In this document: positions 17,665 through 27,584 of the stretch, piece after piece
How positions within the stretch are numbered: the first letter of the stretch is position 1
Layout: the number at the start of each line of letters is the position of its first letter
DNA from: Mycobacterium heidelbergense
GTDB taxonomy: Bacteria > Actinomycetota > Actinomycetes > Mycobacteriales > Mycobacteriaceae
Direction of reading: 5' to 3'
Length of the DNA stretch: 64,000 nucleotides
Assembly: GCF_010730745.1 (NCBI RefSeq)
Contig: NZ_AP022615.1
Span: forward strand, 2,914,001-2,978,000
The notes under the pieces: model-generated
Database searches by the model: none
What the model was told of the DNA's origin: nothing
The model's input: only the letters and a program-made list of their open reading frames with translations
Program-made: the position numbers and the translations under genes

Positions 17665-18510
17665 GTGACGCTGCGCGCCGCCTATCCGCGCCTGACGCGA
17701 CAACTCGAGAAGCCGGTCGGCATCCTGAGCCGGGTCGGCGATCACATGTTGTTCTACGGCAAGGCGATTGCCGGGATACCGTTCGCGGCCGCCCACTACC
17801 GGCGGGAAGTGATTCGTCTCGTCGCCGAAATCAGCATGGGTGCGGGAACTTTGGCGATGATCGGCGGGACACTCGTGATCGTCGGCTTCTTGACGCTGGC
17901 CGCGGGTGGCACGCTGGCGGTCCAGGGGTACAGCTCGCTGGGCAATATCGGCATCGAGGCGCTGACCGGTTTCCTGGCGGCCTTCATCAACGTCCGGATC
18001 GCGGCGCCGATAGTCGCCGGAATCGGATTGGCCGCCACCTTTGGCGCCGGCGTGACCGCGCAGCTGGGCGCCATGCGGATCAACGAAGAGATCGACGCGC
18101 TGGAATCCATGGCGATCCGGCCGGTTTCGTATCTGGTCAGCACGCGAATCGTGGCCGGAATGCTCGCGATCACCCCGCTGTATTCCATCGCCGTCATCCT
18201 GTCTTTCGTCGCCAGCCAGTTCACGACCGTGGTGCTGTTCGGCCAATCAAGCGGCTTGTATCAGCACTACTTCACGACGTTCCTCAACCCGATCGACCTG
18301 CTGTGGTCGTTCCTGCAGGCCGTCCTGATGGCGCTCACGATCTTGTTGATCCACACGTATTTCGGTTACTTTGCTTCGGGGGGACCGGCCGGCGTGGGTG
18401 TCGCGACCGGTAATGCGGTGCGGACCTCGCTCATCGTGGTGGTGTCGGTGACGCTGCTGGTTTCGCTGTCCATCTACGGCACCAACGGCAACTTCCACTT
18501 GTCCGGGTAG
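17665..18510 (+). CDS. yrbEB: YrbE-family ABC permease (B)
   Basis: A 281-residue membrane permease paired with the preceding gene. It shows the same fold and the motif EEIDALESMAIRPVSYLVSTR. It starts at GTG 17665; AAGGAGG at 17643-17649 is the nearest Shine-Dalgarno sequence, at long spacing. The two YrbE proteins are expected to form the inner-membrane channel of the Mce importer. Confidence 0.92.
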   Translation: MTLRAAYPRLTRQLEKPVGILSRVGDHMLFYGKAIAGIPFAAAHYRREVIRLVAEISMGAGTLAMIGGTLVIVGFLTLAAGGTLAVQGYSSLGNIGIEALTGFLAAFINVRIAAPIVAGIGLAATFGAGVTAQLGAMRINEEIDALESMAIRPVSYLVSTRIVAGMLAITPLYSIAVILSFVASQFTTVVLFGQSSGLYQHYFTTFLNPIDLLWSFLQAVLMALTILLIHTYFGYFASGGPAGVGVATGNAVRTSLIVVVSVTLLVSLSIYGTNGNFHLSG

Positions 18511-18524
18511 GGAGGAGACCTGAC

Positions 18525-19802
18525 GTGACGGAGCACCTCGGGCCCGGCCCCATTCACCGTTCCGAAACCACAAGCGCCGCAGCGCCTGTCGCGGCGTCGC
18601 CGGGCCACCACTTCGGGGCGCAATCGTACGTCCGGCCGCTGGCGGGGTTGGCGACCATCATCGTGGTCGCCGCGATCGTCGCCGTCGCGGTGGGCCTGTT
18701 CCGGGGCGACTTCACGACGAGCGTGCCGGTGACCGTGGTCTCGCCGCGCGCCGGCCTGGTGATGAACCCGGACGCCAAGGTGAAGATGCGCGGCGTGGAG
18801 GTGGGCAAGGTCTCCTCGATCGACGTACGGCCGAACGGCGAAGCCGTGCTGCATCTCGCGATGCAACCGTCGCAGATGCATCTCATTCCGTCCAATGTGC
18901 TCGTCGACATCGCGTCGGCGACGGCCTTCGGCGCCAAGTTCGTCGAGCTGATCCCGCCCGCCGAGCCGTCGCCAAAGCCGTTGACCGCCAATCAGGTGCT
19001 CGAGGGCAAACACGTCACCGTCGAAATCAACACGGTATTCCAACAACTCACGTCTCTGCTGGCGAAGATCGATCCCGCCAAACTCAACGAAACCCTCGGC
19101 GCGATAGCGTCGGCGGTGAACGGCCGCGGCCACAAGATCGGCCAGATGATATCCGATCTGGATTCGTTTCTGGCCACCCAGGAACCCAGCCTTCCCGCGC
19201 TGAGCCGCGACCTCGAAGCCTTGCCCACGGTGAGCAACGCCTATGCCGACGCGGCGCCGGACCTTCTCGCCACCACCGACAACGCGATCAGGATCAGCAA
19301 GTCGATCGTTGACGAGCAACGGAACCTGGACGCGTTTTTGATCAGCTCGATTGGCTTGGCGGACATGGGAAATGACGTTGTTGGCGGCAACAGGAAGGCG
19401 CTGACCGACGTCCTGCACCTGTTGGCGCCGACCACCGACCTGCTCAACGAGTACCACAAGGCGCTGTGGTGCGGCATAGCCGGGGACCTGGGGAATGTGA
19501 CGGCGCCGGACCTACCCGAACCGATGGTCAAGGTGACGGTCTATCTCGGCTTCGGAACCGAACGTTACCGCTACCCAAGCAACTTGCCCAAGGTGGCTGC
19601 GACCGGGGGTCCGCAGTGCCAGGACCTGCCCGTGGTGCCGTTTGACGCTGCGCCGCCGTTCGTGGTGGCCGACGTCGGCTCCAATCCCATGGAGTACGGC
19701 AACCCGCAATTGCTGATCAACTCCGACGCGCTCAAGCAGCTGCTGTACGGGCCGATCGACGGGCCGCCGCGCAACTCCTTCCAGGTGGGACAGCCCGGAT
19801 GA
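18525..19802 (+). CDS. mceA: Mce family protein A
   Basis: The product has 425 residues. A single hydrophobic segment (about 40-62) anchors it. The MCE/MlaD domain follows, with VSPRAGLVMNPDAKVKMRGVEVGKV (domain start), and then a long helical region that in Mce proteins builds the periplasmic tube. GTG start at 18525 after GGGAGGAG. The stop overlaps the mceB start (ATGA). It binds or conducts lipid substrate as part of the hexameric Mce complex. Confidence 0.93.
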   Translation: MTEHLGPGPIHRSETTSAAAPVAASPGHHFGAQSYVRPLAGLATIIVVAAIVAVAVGLFRGDFTTSVPVTVVSPRAGLVMNPDAKVKMRGVEVGKVSSIDVRPNGEAVLHLAMQPSQMHLIPSNVLVDIASATAFGAKFVELIPPAEPSPKPLTANQVLEGKHVTVEINTVFQQLTSLLAKIDPAKLNETLGAIASAVNGRGHKIGQMISDLDSFLATQEPSLPALSRDLEALPTVSNAYADAAPDLLATTDNAIRISKSIVDEQRNLDAFLISSIGLADMGNDVVGGNRKALTDVLHLLAPTTDLLNEYHKALWCGIAGDLGNVTAPDLPEPMVKVTVYLGFGTERYRYPSNLPKVAATGGPQCQDLPVVPFDAAPPFVVADVGSNPMEYGNPQLLINSDALKQLLYGPIDGPPRNSFQVGQPG

Positions 19803-20836
19803 GCGGTTCACGCGCGACGATCGTCAAGTTCGGGGTCTTTGCCACCGTGATGGTCCTTTTGACGGTGTTCTTGTTCTTCGTCTTCGGCCAGTACACAACC
19901 GGTGCGACGAACGGGTATTCGGCGGTCTTCTCGGATGTGTCGCGGCTGAAGACCGGGCAGACGGTGCGGGTGGCCGGGGTCCGGGTGGGCACGGTCAACA
20001 GCGTCTCGTTGCGGCCGGACAAGAAGGTGGTGGTGAAATTCGACGCCGACCGCAGTGTCGTGCTCACCACCGGCACCCGGGCCGTCATCCGCTATCTGAA
20101 CCTGGTGGGCGATCGCTATCTCGAGCTGGTCGACGGTCCCGGATCCACGAGGGTGCTGCCGGCCGGAGCGGAGATCCCGATCGATCGCACCGCGCCGGCC
20201 CTCGACCTCGACCTGCTGCTCGGTGGATTGAAACCGGTTACCCAGGGCCTGAATCCACAAGACGTCAACGCGCTCAGCGCAGCACTCATCCAGGTTTTCC
20301 AGGGCGAGGGCGGAACCCTGCAGTCGCTGCTGTCGAAGACGTCCTCGTTCTCCAATGCGTTGGCCGACAACAACCAGACGGTGCAGGGGCTGATCGACAA
20401 CCTGAACACCGTGGTGGGCACCGTCGACCAGGAGGGCACCAAGTTCTCCGGCGCCATCGACCGCCTGGAGAAGCTGATCAGCGGATTGTCGCAAGACCGC
20501 GACACCATCGGCGCCGCGATCACCGCCCTGGACAACGGAACTGCCTCGATCGCGGATCTGCTTGGCCGCGCCCGCGCGCCGTTGGCCGGCACCGTCGACC
20601 AACTGAATCGGCTGGCCCCACTGCTGGATAAGGACAAGAACCTTCTCGACGTTTCGCTGCGCAAGTTGCCCAACGACTACCGCAAGCTAACGCGGCTGGG
20701 TGCCTACGGCGCCTGGTTCCCCTACTACCTGTGCGGACTCGCGCTGCGTGTGTCCGATCTGCAGTACCGGACAGTCGAAGTCGGCATCAAGCACCAGATC
20801 ACCGGAAGGTGTGCGGAGCCGAAGGATGGCGAATGA
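19799..20836 (+). CDS. mceB: Mce family protein B
   Basis: The product has 345 residues with an N-terminal membrane anchor (about 10-32), an MCE domain containing RLKTGQTVRVAGVRVGTV, and a helical C-terminal half. It overlaps mceA and mceC by four bases each, indicating coupled translation. Subunit of the Mce lipid importer. Confidence 0.92.
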   Translation: MSGSRATIVKFGVFATVMVLLTVFLFFVFGQYTTGATNGYSAVFSDVSRLKTGQTVRVAGVRVGTVNSVSLRPDKKVVVKFDADRSVVLTTGTRAVIRYLNLVGDRYLELVDGPGSTRVLPAGAEIPIDRTAPALDLDLLLGGLKPVTQGLNPQDVNALSAALIQVFQGEGGTLQSLLSKTSSFSNALADNNQTVQGLIDNLNTVVGTVDQEGTKFSGAIDRLEKLISGLSQDRDTIGAAITALDNGTASIADLLGRARAPLAGTVDQLNRLAPLLDKDKNLLDVSLRKLPNDYRKLTRLGAYGAWFPYYLCGLALRVSDLQYRTVEVGIKHQITGRCAEPKDGE

Positions 20837-21915
20837 ATAAGTACCGTGGAGCGGGCCTCATTCGCGCCGGATTCATCGGCGCCGTGCTGGTGGCGCTGGT
20901 CATCGCGGTCGGACTGAATCCCGAACAGCTGATACAGCGAGCGACCACGGTCCGCTACCAAGCGCTGTTCTCCGATGCCGGCGGCCTGGCAACGGGCAAT
21001 GACGTGACGGTGTCGGGAATCAAGGTCGGCAGCGTGACGGGCATGTCGCTGCAGCGCGGCGATGTTCTCGTGACATTCACCGCCAAGGGCAACGTTCTGC
21101 TCGGGTCGGCCAGCACCGCACACATCAGAACCGGCTCGCTGTTGGGTCAGCGGGTGCTCACCGTCGACTCCGCGGGCAGCGGCACATTGCGTCCGATGTC
21201 CGTCATCCCGGCGTCGCGCACCTCCTCACCCTATTCACTGTCCGAGGCCGTCGGTGACCTGACGACCGACATCGCGGGAACCAACACCGAAGCGCTCAAC
21301 CAGTCCCTCGACACGCTGTCGGCGACGCTGAATCAGGTTGCGCCGCAACTAGGGCCGGCGTTCGATGGGATCACCCGGCTTTCCCAGACGCTGAATGCCC
21401 GCAACCAGACACTCGGGCAGCTACTCAAGGGTGCCGCCGATGTCACCGGCATCCTTTCGCAACGCAGCCAGCAACTCAACACGTTGATCCTCAACGCCAA
21501 CGACCTGTTATCCATGCTGGTGGCGCGGCGGCAGGCAATCGTGCGGCTGCTGGCCAGCACGTCCGCCGTGGCCAAGCAGCTGTCGGGCCTGGTGCATGAC
21601 AACGAGGCGAAGCTGGCACCGTCGCTGGAGAAGCTGAACTCGGTGACGGCGATGCTGGAAAAGAACCGCGACAACATAGCGAAGGCCTTGCCCGGACTGG
21701 CGAAATATGAGCTGACGCAGGGCGAGACGGTGTCCAGCGGGTTCTACTACAACCCGTTCATCCCGAACCTGTTCCAGTTGGAATTTTTCCAATGGTTGTT
21801 CGACTACTCCTTCGGATTCCGCGCCTACGGCGCCCCCGGTCAACCACCGGACACCGCCGGGCCGCGGGCATTCTTCCCGTTCCCGTTCAACATGGATCCG
21901 GGAGGCCGGCCATGA
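20833..21915 (+). CDS. mceC: Mce family protein C
   Basis: The product has 360 residues: membrane anchor near 10-30, MCE domain with GNDVTVSGIKVGSVTG, then helices and a short proline-containing tail. The start at 20833 overlaps the mceB stop; the frame is open further upstream but that part is an out-of-frame reading of mceB. The protein is shorter than many MceC members because it lacks a long Pro-rich tail. Confidence 0.9.
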   Translation: MNKYRGAGLIRAGFIGAVLVALVIAVGLNPEQLIQRATTVRYQALFSDAGGLATGNDVTVSGIKVGSVTGMSLQRGDVLVTFTAKGNVLLGSASTAHIRTGSLLGQRVLTVDSAGSGTLRPMSVIPASRTSSPYSLSEAVGDLTTDIAGTNTEALNQSLDTLSATLNQVAPQLGPAFDGITRLSQTLNARNQTLGQLLKGAADVTGILSQRSQQLNTLILNANDLLSMLVARRQAIVRLLASTSAVAKQLSGLVHDNEAKLAPSLEKLNSVTAMLEKNRDNIAKALPGLAKYELTQGETVSSGFYYNPFIPNLFQLEFFQWLFDYSFGFRAYGAPGQPPDTAGPRAFFPFPFNMDPGGRP

Positions 21916-23351
21916 TGCGGCTCGAGGCGATTCCGCGCGACAAGCTCAAGCGCGGACTGGCGATCGTGTTGGCCGGGCTCATCGTTGTTGGCGCGGCGAT
22001 TGCCATCCGCAACACCTTCTTTCGCCCGACGACGATCACCGCCTACTTCCCGACCGCCACCGCGATCTACCCGGGCGACGATGTCCGGGTGTCCGGGATG
22101 AAGGTGGGCACCATCGCGTCCATCCGGCCGCAGGGCACCCAGGCGAAGCTGGTGATGCACGTCGATCGCGACGTGCGCATTCCCGCGGACGCGAAAGCGG
22201 TGATCGTCGCCCAGAACCTGGTGGCGGCACGCTACGTCCAGCTCACCCCGGCCTACCGGTCGAGCGGTCCCGCCATGCGTGACGGTGCGGTGATACCGGT
22301 CGACCGGACGGCGGTGCCCGTCGAATGGGACCAGGTGAAGGACCAATTGATGCGCCTGGCAACCGAGTTGGGCCCCAACAGCAAGGTGTCGACCCCGTCG
22401 GTGGCGCGGTTCATCGACAGCGCCGCCAACGCGCTGGGCGACGGCAACGGTGAGAAGCTACGGCAGACGCTGGCCCAGCTGTCCGGGTTCGGGCGGATCC
22501 TGGCCAACGGCAGCGGCAACATCGTCGACATCATCAAGAATCTGCAGACTTTCGTTGGGGCACTGCGCGACAGCAATGTTCAGATCGTGCAGTTCGACAA
22601 CCGGCTGGCCACGCTCACCAGCGTGCTCGACGACAACAAGTCCGATCTGGACGCGGCGTTGACGGACCTGGCGAGCGCGGTCGGCGAGGTGCAGCGGTTC
22701 ATCGAGGGGAGTCGTGACCAAACCGCGGAGCAGATAACGCGGCTGGCCGACCTGACGCAAGTACTCGTCGACAACCAGATGGCGTTGAAAAACGTTCTGC
22801 ACGTGGCGCCGAACGCGCTGGCGAACGCCTACAACGACTACGACCCCGATGTCGGGAACATCCGCGGCGGGGTCGGAATCCAGAACTTCACCAATCCGAC
22901 GTTTGCCTGGTGCTCGCAAATCGGGGCCATAGAGAACGCCACCGCCGTGGAGACCGGCAAGCTGTGCGGCTTGTACCTGAGCCCGGCGCTGAAGGTGTTC
23001 AACCCGAATTTTCTGGTCAACTTCAACTATTTGCCGATTCCGGTCAACCCACTGCTATCCCCGGCGTTTGACCCGAAGAACGTCGTTTACACCGAGCAAC
23101 GGCTGGCGCCCGGCGGCGAAGGACCGAAGCCGGCGCCCCCCGAGCTGCCGCCGGCGGTGTCCGCGTATACCGGGTTGCCGGGCGATACACCGCCGGCACC
23201 GCCACCGCCGCCGCCACCGGCGCGGATACCTGGAGCGGCCATGCCCGAGCCCCCGCCGCCCAGCGTGCCGCCCGGACCGCCGGCCGAAGCGCCGCCGGGC
23301 CCGGCGAATGTGTCGGACATGCTGCTCCCCGGGGGAGGCTCGCAACCATGA
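21912..23351 (+). CDS. mceD: Mce family protein D
   Basis: The product has 479 residues: anchor near 15-35, MCE domain with PGDDVRVSGMKVGTIAS, helical region, and a strongly proline-rich C-terminal 90 residues with runs such as PPPPPPPPA. The start overlaps the mceC stop. Part of the Mce complex; the proline tail probably spans toward the cell envelope. Confidence 0.92.
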   Translation: MMRLEAIPRDKLKRGLAIVLAGLIVVGAAIAIRNTFFRPTTITAYFPTATAIYPGDDVRVSGMKVGTIASIRPQGTQAKLVMHVDRDVRIPADAKAVIVAQNLVAARYVQLTPAYRSSGPAMRDGAVIPVDRTAVPVEWDQVKDQLMRLATELGPNSKVSTPSVARFIDSAANALGDGNGEKLRQTLAQLSGFGRILANGSGNIVDIIKNLQTFVGALRDSNVQIVQFDNRLATLTSVLDDNKSDLDAALTDLASAVGEVQRFIEGSRDQTAEQITRLADLTQVLVDNQMALKNVLHVAPNALANAYNDYDPDVGNIRGGVGIQNFTNPTFAWCSQIGAIENATAVETGKLCGLYLSPALKVFNPNFLVNFNYLPIPVNPLLSPAFDPKNVVYTEQRLAPGGEGPKPAPPELPPAVSAYTGLPGDTPPAPPPPPPPARIPGAAMPEPPPPSVPPGPPAEAPPGPANVSDMLLPGGGSQP

Positions 23352-24718
23352 CCACTCGAGTCGCGGTACGGCGAGTGCTCGGCATCGGCTGCAGCATCAT
23401 GCTCGTCACAACGGGTTGTAGGTTCAACGGCCTGAACTCGTTGCCGCTGCCGGGCGCGGTGGGGCGCGGTCCGGGCGCCACCGTCTACCATGTCGAGCTC
23501 GCCAATGTCGTCACGATGGAAGCGAATTCGCCGGTGATGATCGACGACGTCATCGTCGGCAGCATCAGCAACATGAAGGTGCGGGGATGGCATGCCGACG
23601 TGGAAATCTCGGTGCGGCCCGGTGTGGTGATCCCCGCCAACGCGGTGGCCAGCGTCGGCCAGACCAGCCTGCTGGGGTCCATGCACCTGGAACTGAATCC
23701 CCCACTGGGCCAACCGGCGATCGGGCGCCTGCAACCGGGCGCCACGATCCCGCTGAACCGGTCGTCGACCTATCCATCGACCGAGCAGACGCTGTCATCG
23801 CTGTCCGTGATCCTCAACGCCGGCGGGCTGGGACAGATCGGGGACGTCATCCACAACTTCAACGCCGCCCTGTCCGGGCACGCGAGCGACGCTCGCGATC
23901 TGCTGGAGCGCCTCGACAGGTTCGTGGGCACGCTGGATCGGCAACGCGACAACCTCGTCGCGTCCATCCGGGCGCTGGACCGGCTTTCCGCCACGTTCGC
24001 CGGGCAACGCGACGTGATCACCCAAGCGCTGCACGAGATTCCGCCGGCCCTGGACGTGCTCATCAAGGAGCGGCCCCGGCTGACGGAGGCTCTCGAAAAA
24101 CTGGGGACGTTCAGCGGCACCGCCACCAAACTCGTCAACGACGCGGGATCTGACTTGGTCAGAAACCTGAAGAATCTCGGACCGGCGCTCAGCGCGCTCG
24201 CCGACGTCGGGCCGAACCTCGACGCCGCACTGGCGGAGGCGCCGTTATTCCCGTTCACCCAGAGCATCGTCGACCGGTACATCCGGGGCGACTACATGAA
24301 CGGGTATTTCATCATCGACCTGACGAACGCCGGGCTGCGCAAGAGCATCCTGCGGGGTACCCACTGGGAGCGGCTGGGCGCGGAGGGCGTGCCGGCGCCC
24401 GGGGATCCGGAATATCTGCAATTCAGATACGGTGCGCCGCCCGGGGCGCCCGGGGCACTCAGCAAGCCCGGACCAGTTGGGGAACCGGCGCCGTTCGGGC
24501 CGCCGCCACCCTGGGGACGGCCGGGACCGCCGCCAGCCGGGACACCGGCGGCGCCACCGCCGGTCCCGCCGATAGTCGCCGGCCTGACAATGCTCGGCCC
24601 AGACGCGCAGAAGGCGCCCCTACCGGTCCCCGGTCAGGCGCCGCCGCCGGCCGACCAGGGTGCCCCGGTACCGGGTGCGACTCCGACCCCGGACCAGCCG
24701 ACGGACGGGGGGCGATAG
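23348..24718 (+). CDS. mceE: Mce family lipoprotein E
   Basis: The product has 456 residues. A signal peptide ends in the lipobox LVTTGC with the acylated cysteine at 24, the usual feature of MceE/LprK-type subunits. The MCE domain follows, with MIDDVIVGSISNMKVRG, then helices and a proline-rich tail. It overlaps mceD by four bases and abuts mceF. Confidence 0.92.
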   Translation: MTTRVAVRRVLGIGCSIMLVTTGCRFNGLNSLPLPGAVGRGPGATVYHVELANVVTMEANSPVMIDDVIVGSISNMKVRGWHADVEISVRPGVVIPANAVASVGQTSLLGSMHLELNPPLGQPAIGRLQPGATIPLNRSSTYPSTEQTLSSLSVILNAGGLGQIGDVIHNFNAALSGHASDARDLLERLDRFVGTLDRQRDNLVASIRALDRLSATFAGQRDVITQALHEIPPALDVLIKERPRLTEALEKLGTFSGTATKLVNDAGSDLVRNLKNLGPALSALADVGPNLDAALAEAPLFPFTQSIVDRYIRGDYMNGYFIIDLTNAGLRKSILRGTHWERLGAEGVPAPGDPEYLQFRYGAPPGAPGALSKPGPVGEPAPFGPPPPWGRPGPPPAGTPAAPPPVPPIVAGLTMLGPDAQKAPLPVPGQAPPPADQGAPVPGATPTPDQPTDGGR

Positions 24719-26350
24719 ATGCTAACCCGTTTCGTCCGTATCCAATTGGCGGTCTTCGCGATCGTGGGCATCGTCGGTGTCGTCGTCATGGTGTTGTGGT
24801 ACATCCAGGCGCCGACGCTGCTGGGCATCGGCAAGATGACGGTCACGCTGAAACTGCCCGCCACCGGTGGGCTCTACCGCTTCAGCAACGTGACCTATCG
24901 CGGGGTGCAGATCGGTAAGGTGACCGCGATAGGGCTGACCCGCGATGGCGCCAAAGCCACTCTCTCCCTTGATACTTCGCCGAAGATCCCCGCGGACCTG
25001 CAAGCTCAGGTGCTGAGCATTTCCGCGGTGGGCGAGTATTACGTCGATCTGCGTCCACGCACCGACTCGCCGCCTTACTTGCGCGACGGTTCGATCATCG
25101 CCGTGAACGACGCGACGATTCCGCAACCGATCGGTCCCGTGCTCGACCAGACCAGCACCTTGATCAACAGCATTCCCCAGGGCAAGCTCAGCACCTTGCT
25201 CGACGAGTCCTTCCAGGCATTCAACGGCGCCGGTTACGATTTCGGATCGCTGTTCGACTCGTCGGCGCAAGTCTCGGGGGACCTCAACGGCGTTGCCGAT
25301 CGCGCGCGGAACCTGACCGAAGACACCGGGCCCTTCCTCGACGCGCAGGCTCAGACCGCTGACTCGATCCGGACGTGGGCGCGCAGCCTTGCCGGTGTCA
25401 CCGGGCAGCTGTCGCGGAACGACCCGCAGATCCGCACCCTGCTCGAAAAGGGGCCGGGCGCCTTCGACGAGGCGTCGCAGCTGCTCGACCAGATCAAGCC
25501 GACGCTGCCGGTGCTGCTCGCCAACCTCACCACGATCGGCCAGATCGGCGTGACCTACCACGCTTCGCTCGAGCAGGTTTTGGTGTTGCTGCCGCCGTTC
25601 ACCGCGGCGATTCAGTCGTTCATCGGCATCAAGGCCCCGGACGGGCTGGCCAAGGGCGCCTTCAATCTCATCATCAGCGATCCGCCCGCATGCACGGTCG
25701 GCTTCCTGCCGCCGAGTCAATGGCGTACCCCCGCAGACACCCGCGTCGTCGACACGCCGGACGGGCTGTACTGCAAGCTCCCGCAGGATTCACCCATCGG
25801 AGTGCGCGGTGCCCGCAATTACCCATGCATGGGGCAGCCCGGAAAACGTGCGCCGACGGTCGAAATTTGCGAGAGCGACAAGCCTTTTCAGCCGCTGGCG
25901 ATGAGGCAGCACGTCTTCGGGACCTATCCGCTGGACCCGAACCTCATCGCGCAGGGCATCCCGCCGGATGACCGCGTCAACTTCAACCGCGAGAGAATCT
26001 TCGGGCCGGTGGAGGGAACGCCGCTTCCCCCGGGAGCGGTTCCGCGGGGAACGCCGCCGGGCGCACCGTTACCGCCGGCGCCGCTGAACTCCGCGACGAT
26101 GGGGGAGGTGTCGCCCATAGCGCCGATCGACGAACCGTCTCCCCCGACCGGTGCCCCGGCGCCGGCCGCGCCTTCCGTGGCGCCCAGCGCGTTCGGACGC
26201 GGCGAACCGCAGCCCGGTCCGTCGATATCCACGGCCCAGTACGACCCGCGCACCGGCAGTTATGTCGCCCCGGATGGCCAGGTTTATCGGCAATCGGACT
26301 TGGTCATGAAAAAGTCTCCCAAGACGTGGAAGGACATGTTCGCCATCTGA
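24719..26350 (+). CDS. mceF: Mce family protein F
   Basis: The product has 543 residues: N-terminal anchor (about 5-28), MCE domain with FSNVTYRGVQIGKVTAIG, a long helical region and a proline-rich segment near 430-490 followed by a conserved end. It starts directly after the mceE stop and is the last mce gene. A hairpin follows at 26352. Confidence 0.92.
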   Translation: MLTRFVRIQLAVFAIVGIVGVVVMVLWYIQAPTLLGIGKMTVTLKLPATGGLYRFSNVTYRGVQIGKVTAIGLTRDGAKATLSLDTSPKIPADLQAQVLSISAVGEYYVDLRPRTDSPPYLRDGSIIAVNDATIPQPIGPVLDQTSTLINSIPQGKLSTLLDESFQAFNGAGYDFGSLFDSSAQVSGDLNGVADRARNLTEDTGPFLDAQAQTADSIRTWARSLAGVTGQLSRNDPQIRTLLEKGPGAFDEASQLLDQIKPTLPVLLANLTTIGQIGVTYHASLEQVLVLLPPFTAAIQSFIGIKAPDGLAKGAFNLIISDPPACTVGFLPPSQWRTPADTRVVDTPDGLYCKLPQDSPIGVRGARNYPCMGQPGKRAPTVEICESDKPFQPLAMRQHVFGTYPLDPNLIAQGIPPDDRVNFNRERIFGPVEGTPLPPGAVPRGTPPGAPLPPAPLNSATMGEVSPIAPIDEPSPPTGAPAPAAPSVAPSAFGRGEPQPGPSISTAQYDPRTGSYVAPDGQVYRQSDLVMKKSPKTWKDMFAI

Positions 26351-26351
26351 C

Positions 26352-26375
26352 GTTCCGGGCCCCTTGGCCGGGAAC
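26352..26375 (+). terminator. Hairpin between mceF and a convergent gene
   Basis: A 10-base stem with one mismatch (GTTCCGGGCC against GGCCGGGAAC) around a CCTT loop, starting one base after the mceF stop. It could serve as terminator for both convergent genes. Confidence 0.45.
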
Positions 26376-26396
26376 CTTGGGATTAGGCACGCCGGC

Positions 26397-26912
26397 TCAC
26401 CCTATTTTGTCCAGCCGGAATGGCTGGTCGATGTACAGGGGCAGATTGGTGCCACAGGCGCCGGGTTTGCCGGTTGTGTGTTCTCTTCCGGCCAAGACCG
26501 ACGAGCCAACCACTTTTTCGCCGGTCTCCGGGTCCGCGGGATAGAAATGGATGACTTCGTGCCCGGTGTATGAGGTGCCGTCGGGACAGGTTGTCCAGTT
26601 CGGGATGTCGCGGCTGACGAACCAGGTGCTTCCGTCATGCATGTTGATCGGTGCGGTCCAGCCCTGGTCGCTGACCACCTGGCCCGTGCAATCCTCCGCG
26701 GTTTGGCACGAAGTGGTGATTTTCCACGTTTCTCGCACCACCGGTTCCTGGTGATACACATCGTTCGTCCTGGCCCAGTCGCCGACCCAGGTGGCGGTAT
26801 ATGTTCCGTTGAGGGAAGCGTCGTAGGCCCACGCTGACGGGGCCGCGCCCACACCGCCAATCACGCCGGCGGCCACCAGTGCCGCGCTCGCCGTCGCATT
26901 CATGAAACGCAT
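26397..26912 (-). CDS. Secreted protein of unknown function
   Basis: The product has 171 residues. The N-terminus is a clear signal peptide (MRFMNATASAALVAAG and so on, cleavage near AWA-Y). The mature part has six cysteines and is rich in Trp, Thr and Asp. The start at 26912 was chosen because AGGAGC precedes it and the signal peptide begins there; an upstream start at 27008 adds an unlikely leader. It lies between the mce operon and Mce-associated genes and may act in the envelope. Confidence 0.75.
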   Translation of the reverse strand: MRFMNATASAALVAAGVIGGVGAAPSAWAYDASLNGTYTATWVGDWARTNDVYHQEPVVRETWKITTSCQTAEDCTGQVVSDQGWTAPINMHDGSTWFVSRDIPNWTTCPDGTSYTGHEVIHFYPADPETGEKVVGSSVLAGREHTTGKPGACGTNLPLYIDQPFRLDKIG

Positions 26913-27023
26913 CGGCTGCTCCTTGACGCGCTGATGCCGCCAGTTTGAAAAGCAGTTGAATTCACAGGCTAACACCGCCTCCGCATATCGCGATCTGGTT
27001 TGGGGCAAACCTGCATTCGGCGC

Positions 27024-27584
27024 TCACACGACATCGAATTTTTCGATAAGCCATGACCCGTTGACCTTTGTCAGCGCTACCCGAAGACTGCTCGATGTCA
27101 CCACCGGTTGTGGCTTTTCCTTGCTTGCCGTCTTCTGCCTTATGAAGACAAGCACGACAGCCGAATTCGGGTGCATCTCCGACACGGCGGCCTTGACCAC
27201 GGTGGCGGTCGTCGTGACTTGGCCGCGCTGAGCCGACGGGCCCACGATCTGGTCCGCGAAGCGCTGGTAGTAGGCCAGGTAGTCCTCGGTAAGACGGGAT
27301 TTGGCGTTGGCGAAATCGCGGTCAAGGGTTTCCGGCGAGTAGGACAGCAGCGCCACCGTGCCATCGCTGGCCGCCTTGACGACCTGGTGTGCAGCGGTGT
27401 CGTCGGTCTGCAAATCCGGACGGTAGGTGAAATAGAAATAGCCGGCCGCATAACCGGTCGCGGCAACAAGCAGAAGTGTCAACAGAATTGGACGCCACCT
27501 CGCCGCGCAACGACGCGTCCAGCGCCGGATCGCGCCGGTTCGGCGACGACGGGTCGGTTCCGGGGGTGATCCGTCGACCGTCAC
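27024..27584 (-). CDS. Mce-associated membrane protein (short partner, pair 1)
   Basis: The product has 186 residues with an Arg-rich N-terminus, one membrane segment (about 32-52) and an extracytoplasmic domain ending LTKVNGSWLIEKFDVV, typical of Mce-associated (Mas) proteins. Its start overlaps the end of the partner gene at 27581. A paralogous pair in the same order lies at 39728-41232. Mas proteins are thought to support Mce complexes; direct function is not known. Confidence 0.8.
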   Translation of the reverse strand: MTVDGSPPEPTRRRRTGAIRRWTRRCAARWRPILLTLLLVAATGYAAGYFYFTYRPDLQTDDTAAHQVVKAASDGTVALLSYSPETLDRDFANAKSRLTEDYLAYYQRFADQIVGPSAQRGQVTTTATVVKAAVSEMHPNSAVVLVFIRQKTASKEKPQPVVTSSSLRVALTKVNGSWLIEKFDVV